Shown piece after piece: positions 1 through 6,250 of a DNA stretch of 7,850 nt. Positions within the stretch are counted from its first letter, which is position 1. Every line of letters begins with the position of its first letter. The position numbers and the translations under genes are program-made. The notes below the pieces were generated by a model. It searched no databases. It was not told where the DNA came from and worked only from the letters and a program-made list of their open reading frames with translations. This DNA comes from Treponema sp. UBA1793 (lineage in GTDB: Bacteria; Spirochaetota; Spirochaetia; Treponematales; Treponemataceae), in the NCBI GenBank assembly GCA_002314445.1, contig DCFX01000010.1, positions 1-7,850 on the forward strand, given 5' to 3'.

Positions 1-47
1 TCAGCATCAGCCGTCTGTCAGCAAAGATTTATATCATCAGGAAGTAT

Positions 48-1445
48 ATGTCAGATACATCAATTAAAGAAAAAACAGGTACACCAATCCGTGGCGCGGA
101 TGTTCTGGGAACGGGGCGGATTCTGCCGCTTATTGTTAAATTTTCGATTCCGGCAATTATCGGTATGCTTGTCGGCTCTTTGTACAATATCGTAGATCAG
201 ATTTTCATCGGACAGAAAGTCGGCGTACTCGGAAATGCGGCGACAAACGTGGCATTTCCGCTTGTGACCATATGCATGGCGGTTGCACTGCTCATCGGTA
301 TCGGTACGGCAACAAACTTCAGCCTTGAACTCGGACGGGGCAACAAGGAAAAAGCTGCATACTTTGCCGGAAACGGAATAACGATTAACATCATCTGCGG
401 TCTCTGTATTGCCGTTCTTGCAAAAATATTTATCATTCCGCTTCTTCATGTATTCGGCGCAACTGCCACCGTTTTTTCCTATGCGAAAACATATACCGGC
501 ATAACAATCGTAGGCATCCCCTTCCTGCTGTTCGGAGTTGCAGGAAACAATCTTGTCCGCGCCGACGGTGCACCGGCAACTTCCATGTTTGTCATGCTTG
601 CAGGTGCAGTTGCGAATGTCTTTCTGGATGCACTGTTCATGTACGGATTCAACTGGGGTATTGCAGGCGCCGCATGGGCAACGGTCATAAGCCAGATGCT
701 GTCTGCACTGCTGCTTGCAATCTATCTTATTCATACAAAGAGCGTCAAACTCAGCCGACGGAATTTCATACCTTCATTCGCGTATATTAAATTGATCGCT
801 TATATGGGTTTTGCTTCGGCCATAAATCAGATCGCAATGGCGTCGTTCCAGATTGTCATGAACAACGTTCTCGTATACTACGGCGCAAAGTCGGTTTACG
901 GCAGTGACATTCCGCTTGCCTGTGTCGGTGTCATCACAAAAGTAAACATGCTGCTCATGGGTATCGTAATAGGCATTTCCCAGGGATGCCAGCCGATATT
1001 CGGATTCAATTACGGAGCTAAAAAATATCACCGCGTAAAAAATGCCTATAAGGATGCCGCTGTGATTGCAACGGTAATTTCAGTCGTCGCATGGATATGC
1101 TTTCTTGTCTTTCCCCGGCAGATTACAGCTTTGTTCGGAAACGGGAATGAACTGTATTTCCATTTTGCCGAACAGTATTTCCGCATCTTTATGGTACTGA
1201 CCTTTCTCAACGGTATCCAGCCGCTCACTTCAAATTTCTTTGCTTCAATCGGCAAAGCGAAACTGGGAGCAGCCATGTCGCTCACCCGGCAGGTACTCTT
1301 CCTCATACCGCTTATCGTGATTCTTCCGATTTTCTTCGGAATTGACGGAGTTCTGTATGCAGGGCCTGTTGCCGACTGTGCAGCCTTCATATTCGCAGTT
1401 ACGTTTGTTTCCCGCGAAATGCATCTGCTGACAGTGAAAGAATAA
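48..1445 (+). CDS. MATE family multidrug/metabolite efflux transporter (MepA-like)
   Basis: A polytopic inner-membrane antiporter of 465 residues, the usual length for MATE pumps with 12 membrane helices. MATE proteins export cationic drugs or metabolites in exchange for Na+ or H+. After a polar N-terminus (about residues 1-27) comes the family opening KFSIPAIIGMLVGSLYNIVD (31-50), with the conserved first-helix Asp at residue 50, followed by alternating hydrophobic helices. The start of the second half-repeat has the MepA-like signature QGCQPIFGFNYGA (about 311-323). An AGGAAG lies 3 nt before the ATG at 48, which is short for a Shine-Dalgarno. The reading frame is open upstream to the window edge with no ATG, GTG or TTG, so a start outside the window cannot be excluded, although the N-terminal length is already normal. 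Its substrate cannot be told from sequence. It is the first of three codirectional genes and the stop is followed by a weak T-rich region. Confidence 0.93.
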   Translation: MSDTSIKEKTGTPIRGADVLGTGRILPLIVKFSIPAIIGMLVGSLYNIVDQIFIGQKVGVLGNAATNVAFPLVTICMAVALLIGIGTATNFSLELGRGNKEKAAYFAGNGITINIICGLCIAVLAKIFIIPLLHVFGATATVFSYAKTYTGITIVGIPFLLFGVAGNNLVRADGAPATSMFVMLAGAVANVFLDALFMYGFNWGIAGAAWATVISQMLSALLLAIYLIHTKSVKLSRRNFIPSFAYIKLIAYMGFASAINQIAMASFQIVMNNVLVYYGAKSVYGSDIPLACVGVITKVNMLLMGIVIGISQGCQPIFGFNYGAKKYHRVKNAYKDAAVIATVISVVAWICFLVFPRQITALFGNGNELYFHFAEQYFRIFMVLTFLNGIQPLTSNFFASIGKAKLGAAMSLTRQVLFLIPLIVILPIFFGIDGVLYAGPVADCAAFIFAVTFVSREMHLLTVKE

Positions 1446-1481
1446 TCAGGGTGAAACAGCCGTCATTTACTGCTAATTTTG

Positions 1482-1489
1482 TTTTTTTT
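1482..1489 (+). terminator. T8 tract after MATE gene, weak terminator candidate
   Basis: A run of eight T residues lies 37 bp after the first MATE stop codon. I found no strong GC-rich stem directly before it, only 3-bp pairings, so intrinsic termination is doubtful. The tract could instead be part of the promoter region of the next gene. Confidence 0.2.
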
Positions 1490-1490
1490 C

Positions 1491-1522
1491 TCCATACTAT
1501 GAGATATATTTCATAGTATGGA
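1491..1522 (+). promoter_or_regulatory. Perfect 12-bp-arm dyad enclosing a -10 element and the start codon
   Basis: Arm TCCATACTATGA (1491-1502) is the exact reverse complement of TCATAGTATGGA (1511-1522), with an 8-bp AT-rich spacer. The spacer holds TATATT (1505-1510), a 5/6 match to the sigma70 -10 hexamer. The right arm contains the ATG at 1518. A start site about 7 bp after the -10 would fall at or next to the ATG, giving a leaderless mRNA. The -35 region is poor (T-rich, around 1482-1487). A repressor bound here would cover both the -10 and the transcription start. The dyad is seen directly; its regulatory role is inferred. Confidence 0.6.
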
Positions 1523-2954
1523 ACAGCCTGAAAAAAGAAACATTGAAACTGTAGCGGACAGCCGATCCCCTGTTATTTCATTGCTCCCGGACCCTGCAGC
1601 TGTCTGGGAATGGCAGCAGAAACTAAATTCTTTTGGTCCCCGTTTTACCGGTTCTGCGTCACATAAATCCTTTATAAATTTTATTGAAGAACAGCTTGAA
1701 AACAGAGGGCTGCAAGTCCATCGATCAGGCCATCGGTTTACAAGATGGCAGGCCCAAACATGGTCGCTTTCCGTTCCACACGAAAACGGAACACCGGAAA
1801 CAATCCCGGTATCTTCATACTTTCCGTATTCCGGTTCAACAGGCCCGGACGGCATCTGTGCTCCGCTTGTGTTCTGCGGTAAAAATTTTCGTGGTGCCCG
1901 CGGAAAAATCGCTGTCATAGAAGTCCGCAATATAAAACTGCCGTCCGTATTACTTTTCAACCAGCGGAAGGCAATCCCAAAAACAGCATCCCTGCCGGCA
2001 CTAGTCTTAAATCCTGTAATAGGATCCGTACTTTCAGGCCCCAATCTGGAGAAAGCACAGAAGGCAGGAGTACTGGGCATTATATGCATATGGAAAGGTT
2101 TATCAGATGAAGCAGCGGCAGGACAGTATCTCCCATTTACAACCGGCCCCCACAGTTGCCCTGCTCTTTGGGCAGCAGGTTCTGCACGAACAAGACTGCG
2201 GCAGCTTGCAAAAGAAGGATGCATGGTGCGGCTTGTTCTCGACGCTGTAACTGACGAATCTGCGGAAAGCGACAGCCTGCATGCAGTTCTGCCCGGGGTA
2301 AACCACAAAAAGACGCTCATTATCAACACGCACACGGACGGTCCGAACGACTGCGAAGAAAACGGTTCTGCGGGTCTGCTCGCTCTTGCACAGGCCTTTT
2401 CGCAGATTCCGCAGGAATCACGTAAAATCGATATCGTTTTTGTGTTTGTGACCGGCCATTTTCAACTTCCGCAGTTCGGCATTAACGGACAGGCAACAAC
2501 GAGATGGCTTCATGAGCATCCTGAATTATGGGATGGAAAGGGAACGCATGCAGAGGCTGTTGCAGGATTAACGATTGAACACCTCGGCTGTATGGAATGG
2601 GAAGACGACAAAACTCACGCATCGTGCAGACCGTCAGGACAAATCGACAGGGAACTTCTATACACATCGTCCCAACTCATGGAACAGATTCTTATGGAAT
2701 CAATTGAACACCGGACAAAGCTCCGTATTGTCACGCTAAATCCTGCCCGTTCACGATATTTCGGCGAAGGTGAACCTTTATACAAGGCAGGGATTCCGAC
2801 TATATCGCTTGTCCCTGCACCCGGTTATCTATGTGCCGTATCAGACAGCGGATTTATTGAACGCATTGACAAACAGCTGCTTTACGAACAGATACAGATG
2901 TTTGCCTGTATAGCCGGAAAAATTCTGTACAGCCCGTCAAACGAAGAAAATTAA
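1518..2954 (+). CDS. M28-like aminopeptidase homologue with PA-like insert and non-canonical metal-site residues
   Basis: This 478-residue protein resembles zinc aminopeptidases of family M28. Residues about 30-70 match the N-terminal part (WEWQQKLNSFGPRFTGSASH, 30-49), residues about 105-240 look like a PA-domain insert, and the catalytic-domain hallmark is NTHTDG (270-275), giving the first H-x-D pair (His272, Asp274). The rest departs from the classical pattern. The usual DDNxSG is CEENGSAG (279-286). The catalytic Glu-Glu position reads VTGHF (311-315). A conserved-looking IEHLGCMEW (353-361) follows, and the last metal-binding His appears replaced in LVPAPGYL (431-438). FGEGEPLYKAGIPTI (415-429) resembles the late M28 core. 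I see no signal peptide or membrane helix, so it is probably cytoplasmic. The next in-frame ATG is far downstream and the frame is closed by a TGA at 1500-1502, so ATG 1518 is the only reasonable start. It has no Shine-Dalgarno. It sits between two MATE pumps. It could be an active enzyme with altered metal ligands or a binding protein; the substrate is unknown. Confidence 0.75.
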   Translation: MEQPEKRNIETVADSRSPVISLLPDPAAVWEWQQKLNSFGPRFTGSASHKSFINFIEEQLENRGLQVHRSGHRFTRWQAQTWSLSVPHENGTPETIPVSSYFPYSGSTGPDGICAPLVFCGKNFRGARGKIAVIEVRNIKLPSVLLFNQRKAIPKTASLPALVLNPVIGSVLSGPNLEKAQKAGVLGIICIWKGLSDEAAAGQYLPFTTGPHSCPALWAAGSARTRLRQLAKEGCMVRLVLDAVTDESAESDSLHAVLPGVNHKKTLIINTHTDGPNDCEENGSAGLLALAQAFSQIPQESRKIDIVFVFVTGHFQLPQFGINGQATTRWLHEHPELWDGKGTHAEAVAGLTIEHLGCMEWEDDKTHASCRPSGQIDRELLYTSSQLMEQILMESIEHRTKLRIVTLNPARSRYFGEGEPLYKAGIPTISLVPAPGYLCAVSDSGFIERIDKQLLYEQIQMFACIAGKILYSPSNEEN

Positions 2955-2964
2955 TATTTTGCAG

Positions 2965-3019
2965 TAATGATTCAGTATCATTATGATGGTACTTATTTAC
3001 CTCCACTCTGCATCATGAT
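2965..3019 (+). promoter_or_regulatory. Cluster of ATCAT/ATGAT dyads upstream of second MATE gene
   Basis: TAATGAT (2965-2971) and ATCATTA (2977-2983) form a perfect 7-bp-arm inverted repeat with a 5-bp spacer. Overlapping it, AGTATCAT (2974-2981) and ATGGTACT (2986-2993) pair at 7 of 8 positions. ATCATGAT (3012-3019) is a perfect 8-bp palindrome, and GTATCAT (2975-2981) is the reverse complement of ATGATAC (3015-3021). The repeated half-site flanks and enters the predicted promoter, as multiple operator sites for one regulator would. Binding is inferred. Confidence 0.45.
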
Positions 3020-3024
3020 ACACT
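2996..3024 (+). promoter_or_regulatory. Predicted promoter giving a leaderless mRNA for second MATE gene
   Basis: TTTACC (2996-3001, 4/6 to TTGACA) and TACACT (3019-3024, 4/6 to TATAAT) are separated by 17 bp. Transcription starting 6-8 bp after the -10 would begin at about 3030-3032, on the ATG at 3032. No purine-rich Shine-Dalgarno precedes that ATG; the upstream bases are pyrimidine-rich. This fits a leaderless transcript. The individual hexamers are only moderate matches. Confidence 0.35.
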
Positions 3025-3031
3025 GTCCCGC

Positions 3032-4390
3032 ATGACACGAGAAGAAAGCCTGGGGAAAGAACCTGTCCTTCCCCTCATGATGAAGATGGGTCTGCCGACG
3101 CTTGCCGCGCAGGTAATAAACCTTTTATACAACATAGTCGACCGGAGTTACATCGGGCATATAAGCGGAACAGGAGCTGTTGCCCTGACCGGCGTCGGAC
3201 TCGCGCTGCCGGTTATCATCATCATTACGGCCTTTGCTTCAATAGTCGGCGGCGGCGGCGCACCGCTTGCAGCCATTGCGCTCGGAAGCGGAAACAGGGA
3301 ACGGGCTGCCCGCTTTATGGGCAACGGTTTCGTTCTGCTCATACTGATGACTGTCGTTCTGTCGGCTGTATTTTTCCCGCTGAAAGACAAATTCCTCTAT
3401 CTTATAGGAGCAAGCAGCGCTACTTTCCCTTATGCAAATCAGTATATAAGCATCTATCTGTGCGGCACACTGTTCGTCCAGATTTCCGTAGGACTCAACA
3501 CATTTATAACTGCTCAGGGGAATGCAAAAACGGCAATGCTGTCAGTTCTCATCGGTGCCGTACTTAATATACTACTCGATCCGCTGTTCATTTTCGTCTT
3601 CGGGATGGGAGTACGTGGAGCGGCGCTGGCAACAGTCATATCGCAGGCAGTAAGCGCTTTCTGGGTGCTCAGTTTCCTGTTTTCCGACAGGGCAACGCTG
3701 AAACTCGAAAGAAAATACATGAAGCTTGATAAAAGTATCATAACGGGTATGGCTGCGCTCGGAGTATCACCTTTCGTCATGCAGTCGACGGAGGCGCTCA
3801 TTTCCATCGTCATGAACAGCGGACTCCAGAAATACGGCGGAGACCTGTATGTCGGCGCGCTTACCGTGATGCAGGCTGTCATGCAGTTCGCGACAGTTCC
3901 TGCAAACGGTTTTTCACAGGGTGTACAGCCTGTCATCAGTTACAATTACGGAGCCTGCCGGACAGAAAGAGTCAGAAAAACGGTACGCTATCTTGTAATT
4001 CTGCTTGAATCATCCACGCTGCTGATTGTTGCTGCTGCAATTATCTGCCCGTGGCTGTATGTCCGTATTTTTACAAATGATGCGGCGCTCACGGCGTTCA
4101 TCTGCCGGACGATGCCGCTGTTCATGCTCGGCATGGCACTGTTCGGCATACAAATGGCGCTGCAGGCATCTTTCGTTGCACTGGGACAGGCAAAACTGTC
4201 GATTATCATCGCACTTTTACGAAAAGTCGGGCTGCTCGTTCCGCTGGCACTTATACTGCCGGCTGTAACGGGAAAGGCTGAAAGCATTTACATTGCCGAA
4301 CCCATATCGGACTGTATATCAGTTACAGTCTGCGCGATTCTGTTTATTGTAAACTTCAATAAGATTCTGAAAGACTCTTGCAAAATTTAA
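3032..4390 (+). CDS. MATE family multidrug/metabolite efflux transporter (MepA-like), second copy
   Basis: A 452-residue polytopic inner-membrane antiporter of the MATE family, distinct from but homologous to the pump at the left of the window. It opens with LGKEPVLPLMMKMGLPTLAA (7-26) and the first-helix motif YNIVDRSYIG (33-42; Asp37). A loop motif VGGGGAPLAAIALG follows near residues 72-85. The second half-repeat begins with FSQGVQPVISYNYGA (about 295-309), the MepA-like signature. The length is typical and no lesion is seen. The ATG at 3032 starts a normal N-terminus but lacks a Shine-Dalgarno, and a -10-like hexamer ends 7 bp before it. It lies 77 bp after the M28-like gene, on the same strand. 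Its stop is 17 bp from the stop of the convergent cupin gene. The substrate is not predictable. Confidence 0.93.
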   Translation: MTREESLGKEPVLPLMMKMGLPTLAAQVINLLYNIVDRSYIGHISGTGAVALTGVGLALPVIIIITAFASIVGGGGAPLAAIALGSGNRERAARFMGNGFVLLILMTVVLSAVFFPLKDKFLYLIGASSATFPYANQYISIYLCGTLFVQISVGLNTFITAQGNAKTAMLSVLIGAVLNILLDPLFIFVFGMGVRGAALATVISQAVSAFWVLSFLFSDRATLKLERKYMKLDKSIITGMAALGVSPFVMQSTEALISIVMNSGLQKYGGDLYVGALTVMQAVMQFATVPANGFSQGVQPVISYNYGACRTERVRKTVRYLVILLESSTLLIVAAAIICPWLYVRIFTNDAALTAFICRTMPLFMLGMALFGIQMALQASFVALGQAKLSIIIALLRKVGLLVPLALILPAVTGKAESIYIAEPISDCISVTVCAILFIVNFNKILKDSCKI

Positions 4391-4450
4391 AAACTGCCGG
4401 CATACATTTAAAACTCCAGAACTATGAGCTGCAGTGTTTTACTGCCGGCA
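4382..4450 (-). terminator. Possible intrinsic terminator from repeated TGCCGGCA
   Basis: The self-complementary octamer TGCCGGCA occurs at 4395-4402 and 4443-4450, inside an 11-bp direct repeat ACTGCCGGCAT (4393-4403 and 4441-4451). Because the octamer is its own reverse complement, the two copies can pair into a GC-rich 8-bp stem with a 40-nt loop. On the minus strand the stem is followed by GTTTTT and more T residues, as in an intrinsic terminator for the cupin gene. The upper copy lies within the cupin coding region and the loop is long, so this is a weak call. The plus strand has no T tract after the stem. Confidence 0.3.
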
Positions 4451-5106
4451 TTCTGAATCACACACGCAGACAGAGAATCACGCCACAAAAAACCGCCGGC
4501 AGTCAATTCTGTTTTTTTCCCGCCTTCCTGAACAACTGCAGAATATCCGCAGGAAACAATACAGAAGGGATTACCGTTTCCCGATTCTGTAACAGTTTTT
4601 CCGGAAGGCAGAACGACGTGTTTAATGCAGACTCCGTGAATAAAAAACTCCCGGCGCCCACCTTCTTTCCGTCCTTTTTTACAATGTACAGATTCCTTCC
4701 CGCCGTATAATTCTATGCCTATCAGGTTCATAGGACCTGCATTTGTCCGGACTGCTGTTGCTGCGTGTATAACAGGATTCGCACCGCTTGGCATATAAAA
4801 CATAAAACCAGCGTGAAGATGAAGAGCGCCAGTGACCAGTTTTGCGGCAATAAGCCGAATCTTTTCGCAGAGTGTAATCCATCCCGGCAGAATCGTGGAA
4901 CACTTACCGCTTCCAGGAAACAATTCCGTTTTTATACCGCCGCCGCTGCAGACGATATATACCGTGTCCTGAGAATGGCGGTGATATGCTGTCCGGGTAC
5001 CGGGCATCAGGACTGTACGATACAACCTGATTCTGCTGTTTTTAAGAATTTCTTTATGAAGTGGTTCCTGTTCTACCGGCACGAATTTTCTTTCTGATGA
5101 TTTCAT
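4408..5106 (-). CDS. Double-cupin domain protein, second cupin lacking metal ligands
   Basis: A 232-residue small-molecule-binding or enzyme-like beta-barrel protein. The N-terminal cupin has motif 1 as PGTRTAYHRHSQDTVYIVCSG (positions 35-55, His42 and His44) and motif 2 near GFMFYMPSGANPVIH (100-114, with His114), so a metal site is plausible. The C-terminal half (about 148-232) reads like a second cupin repeat ending GGFLWRDSLSACVIQNAGSK, but the positions expected to hold His are not His (LPSGKTVTESGN, 166-177), so it is probably structural. No signal peptide is seen. The ATG at 5106 overlaps the stop of the upstream reductase gene as ATGA, which indicates translational coupling. A GAAGGG about 8 nt upstream can serve as ribosome binding site. 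Many cupins are isomerases, dioxygenases or sugar-binding proteins; the reaction here cannot be assigned. Confidence 0.75.
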   Translation of the reverse strand: MKSSERKFVPVEQEPLHKEILKNSRIRLYRTVLMPGTRTAYHRHSQDTVYIVCSGGGIKTELFPGSGKCSTILPGWITLCEKIRLIAAKLVTGALHLHAGFMFYMPSGANPVIHAATAVRTNAGPMNLIGIELYGGKESVHCKKGRKEGGRREFFIHGVCIKHVVLPSGKTVTESGNGNPFCIVSCGYSAVVQEGGKKTELTAGGFLWRDSLSACVIQNAGSKTLQLIVLEF

Positions 5107-6098
5107 ACTGCAGGCCCTTCTATAAGCTGCTCCTGCAGCAGCCAGTCATATGAATCCTGTATCATCTTCTTTATGGACACCGTCGAAAAGCCTAATTCGC
5201 CCCGGGCTTTCGAGTCATCACAATACAGTTTCTCTGTAAGACGTCGGTACCGGGGATAGGTAACAAGCGGTTCTTTGCCGTCAAACAGTGATTTTATTTT
5301 TAAAACCTGCATGACAATGAATAATACCCACGACGGTATAATTCTCAGACTGACACTGCTCCCCGTTATGTCTTTTATCAGTGCATACATATCGCCGAAG
5401 GAAATTTCATTCCCGCCAATAAGGTAATTCTGCCCGGTTTTTCCGACCTCTGCCGCTCTGATGTGAGTCCGGGCTGCATCCTGCACATGTGCAAACGTAC
5501 CGACACCGTTTGTAATTTGAATTGTCTTTTTTTCTACAGCGCTCTTAATAAGAGTCGACCATCCTTTCACATCACAAGGTCCCATCATATTACAAGGATT
5601 CAGTATAACAGCGTCCAGTCCCTGCTGTATGTATTTTCTGATTTCCTGTTCCGCAAGATATTTTGTACGGTTATAATTCATCCGGCAGGTCAAGGCATTG
5701 GAAACAGTATCTTCGCGCAGCCGTTCCTTATGCACTCCGTATGCAGAACTGGATGACGTATACACAAGACGCTTTACGTGTTTTTCAAGTGCCGCCCTGC
5801 ACACATTGGCAGTTCCCGTAACGTTTATTTTATACTGCCTGTCTGCATTCCGATACCACATTGTCGTATCACCTGCATTGTGGAAAATAATCGTTTCGCT
5901 GTCATCGGGGAGGGCTTCAAGCAGCGACTGATAATCCAAAATGTTTCCCGCTGCAAGAGTTATGCCGGGTTTCTGAAGACGGGAAGTATCCTCCTGCGGC
6001 AGATGAAACGCAATAACCTGCCAGCCTTCCTTCAGCAGTTCTTCTATCAGATTCATACCAAAGAATCCGCACGATCCTGTAACAAAAGCTTTTTTCAT
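5103..6098 (-). CDS. Extended SDR: NAD(P)-dependent epimerase/dehydratase/reductase
   Basis: A cytoplasmic Rossmann-fold oxidoreductase of 331 residues. Its N-terminus has the nucleotide-binding glycine pattern of extended SDRs, TGSCGFFG (7-14; Gly8, Gly11, Gly14). The catalytic serine region is YTSSSSAYG (113-121), and the active-site YNRTK (142-146) gives Tyr142 and Lys146. LNPCNMMGP (166-174) and AHVQDAA (203-209) are further family marks. The sequence resembles the dihydroflavonol-reductase / 3-beta-hydroxysteroid-dehydrogenase-like branch, which acts on sugars, aldehydes or polyketide-like substrates; I cannot choose. I place the start at ATG 6098 because GAGG lies 8 nt before it and the Rossmann strand begins immediately after (MKKAFVTG). 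An upstream in-frame ATG at 6134 would add 12 residues with no function apparent. It overlaps the cupin gene by 4 bp and has its own predicted promoter. Confidence 0.88.
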   Translation of the reverse strand: MKKAFVTGSCGFFGMNLIEELLKEGWQVIAFHLPQEDTSRLQKPGITLAAGNILDYQSLLEALPDDSETIIFHNAGDTTMWYRNADRQYKINVTGTANVCRAALEKHVKRLVYTSSSSAYGVHKERLREDTVSNALTCRMNYNRTKYLAEQEIRKYIQQGLDAVILNPCNMMGPCDVKGWSTLIKSAVEKKTIQITNGVGTFAHVQDAARTHIRAAEVGKTGQNYLIGGNEISFGDMYALIKDITGSSVSLRIIPSWVLFIVMQVLKIKSLFDGKEPLVTYPRYRRLTEKLYCDDSKARGELGFSTVSIKKMIQDSYDWLLQEQLIEGPAV

Positions 6099-6120
6099 AT
6101 TCTGTACCTCTGTAAAAAAG

Positions 6121-6160
6121 ATAGTACGGAACAAAAAATTAGTAATTAACCTATGTTAAT
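6121..6160 (-). promoter_or_regulatory. Crp/Fnr-type dyad and promoter upstream of reductase-cupin operon
   Basis: ATTAAC (6145-6150) and GTTAAT (6155-6160) form a perfect inverted repeat with 4-bp spacing, the same half-site spacing as FNR (TTGAT-N4-ATCAA) sites. It also resembles the GTAAC-N4-GTTAC motif that I recall being proposed for HcpR-type regulators in several anaerobes. On the minus strand, TACTAT (6126-6121) is a 5/6 match to a -10. The implied start near 6114 puts the dyad centre at roughly -39, close to the class II activator position of -41.5. The -35 hexamer is weak, as expected for an activated promoter. The dyad is directly visible; the regulator assignment to the adjacent gene is inference. 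Confidence 0.5.
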
Positions 6161-6162
6161 AA

Positions 6163-6204
6163 AAACTGACAGTCCTGTTATCCGCATAAAACAGGTCTCC
6201 CTGT
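6163..6204 (-). other. Mutually exclusive short hairpins in the regulator-reductase gap
   Basis: On the minus strand ACAGG and CCTGT form a 5-bp stem with a GAGA tetraloop (6204-6191), followed by TTT. The same CCTGT can instead pair with a downstream AACAGG (about 6180-6174) as a 6-bp stem, followed by GTTTTTATT. Either may terminate the Crp/Fnr transcript. Stems are short, so this is a weak call. Confidence 0.3.
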
Positions 6205-6250
6205 CCGTGCAGGTATCAAAACAATCGATACCCCCGATTCCTGCAAAAAC

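Noticed and set aside
1..47. Possible end of an upstream gene (frame 2 closes at TAA 65-67)
   Set aside because: Only about 21 codons are visible and they show no recognisable family, so no feature can be supported.
60..734. Long minus-strand open frame (224 codons) across the first MATE gene
   Set aside because: It is antisense to a clear MATE protein, its translation is Cys/Arg-rich with no family resemblance, and it has no ribosome binding site.
1993..2000. Another TGCCGGCA copy inside the peptidase-like gene
   Set aside because: A single 8-mer in coding sequence is not evidence for a dispersed repeat family.
1511..2335. Minus-strand open frame of 274 codons across the peptidase-like gene
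   Set aside because: The opposite strand encodes a recognisable M28-like protein with PA-like insert; the antisense product is low-complexity, Ser/Cys-rich and unlike known proteins.
3248..3259. Four tandem GGC triplets, possible phase-variable repeat
   Set aside because: Triplet changes would not shift frame, and the Gly4 stretch is a normal part of the MepA-like VGGGGAP motif.
4378..5097. Two plus-strand frames of 110 codons each across the cupin gene
   Set aside because: Both are antisense shadows of the cupin frame, which carries the HxH motif and the ATGA coupling to the reductase gene.
6099..6134. Upstream ATG at 6134 as the reductase start
   Set aside because: The 12 added residues do not belong to the Rossmann fold, and GAGG with 8-nt spacing supports ATG 6098; the upstream ATG would also overlap the predicted start of transcription.
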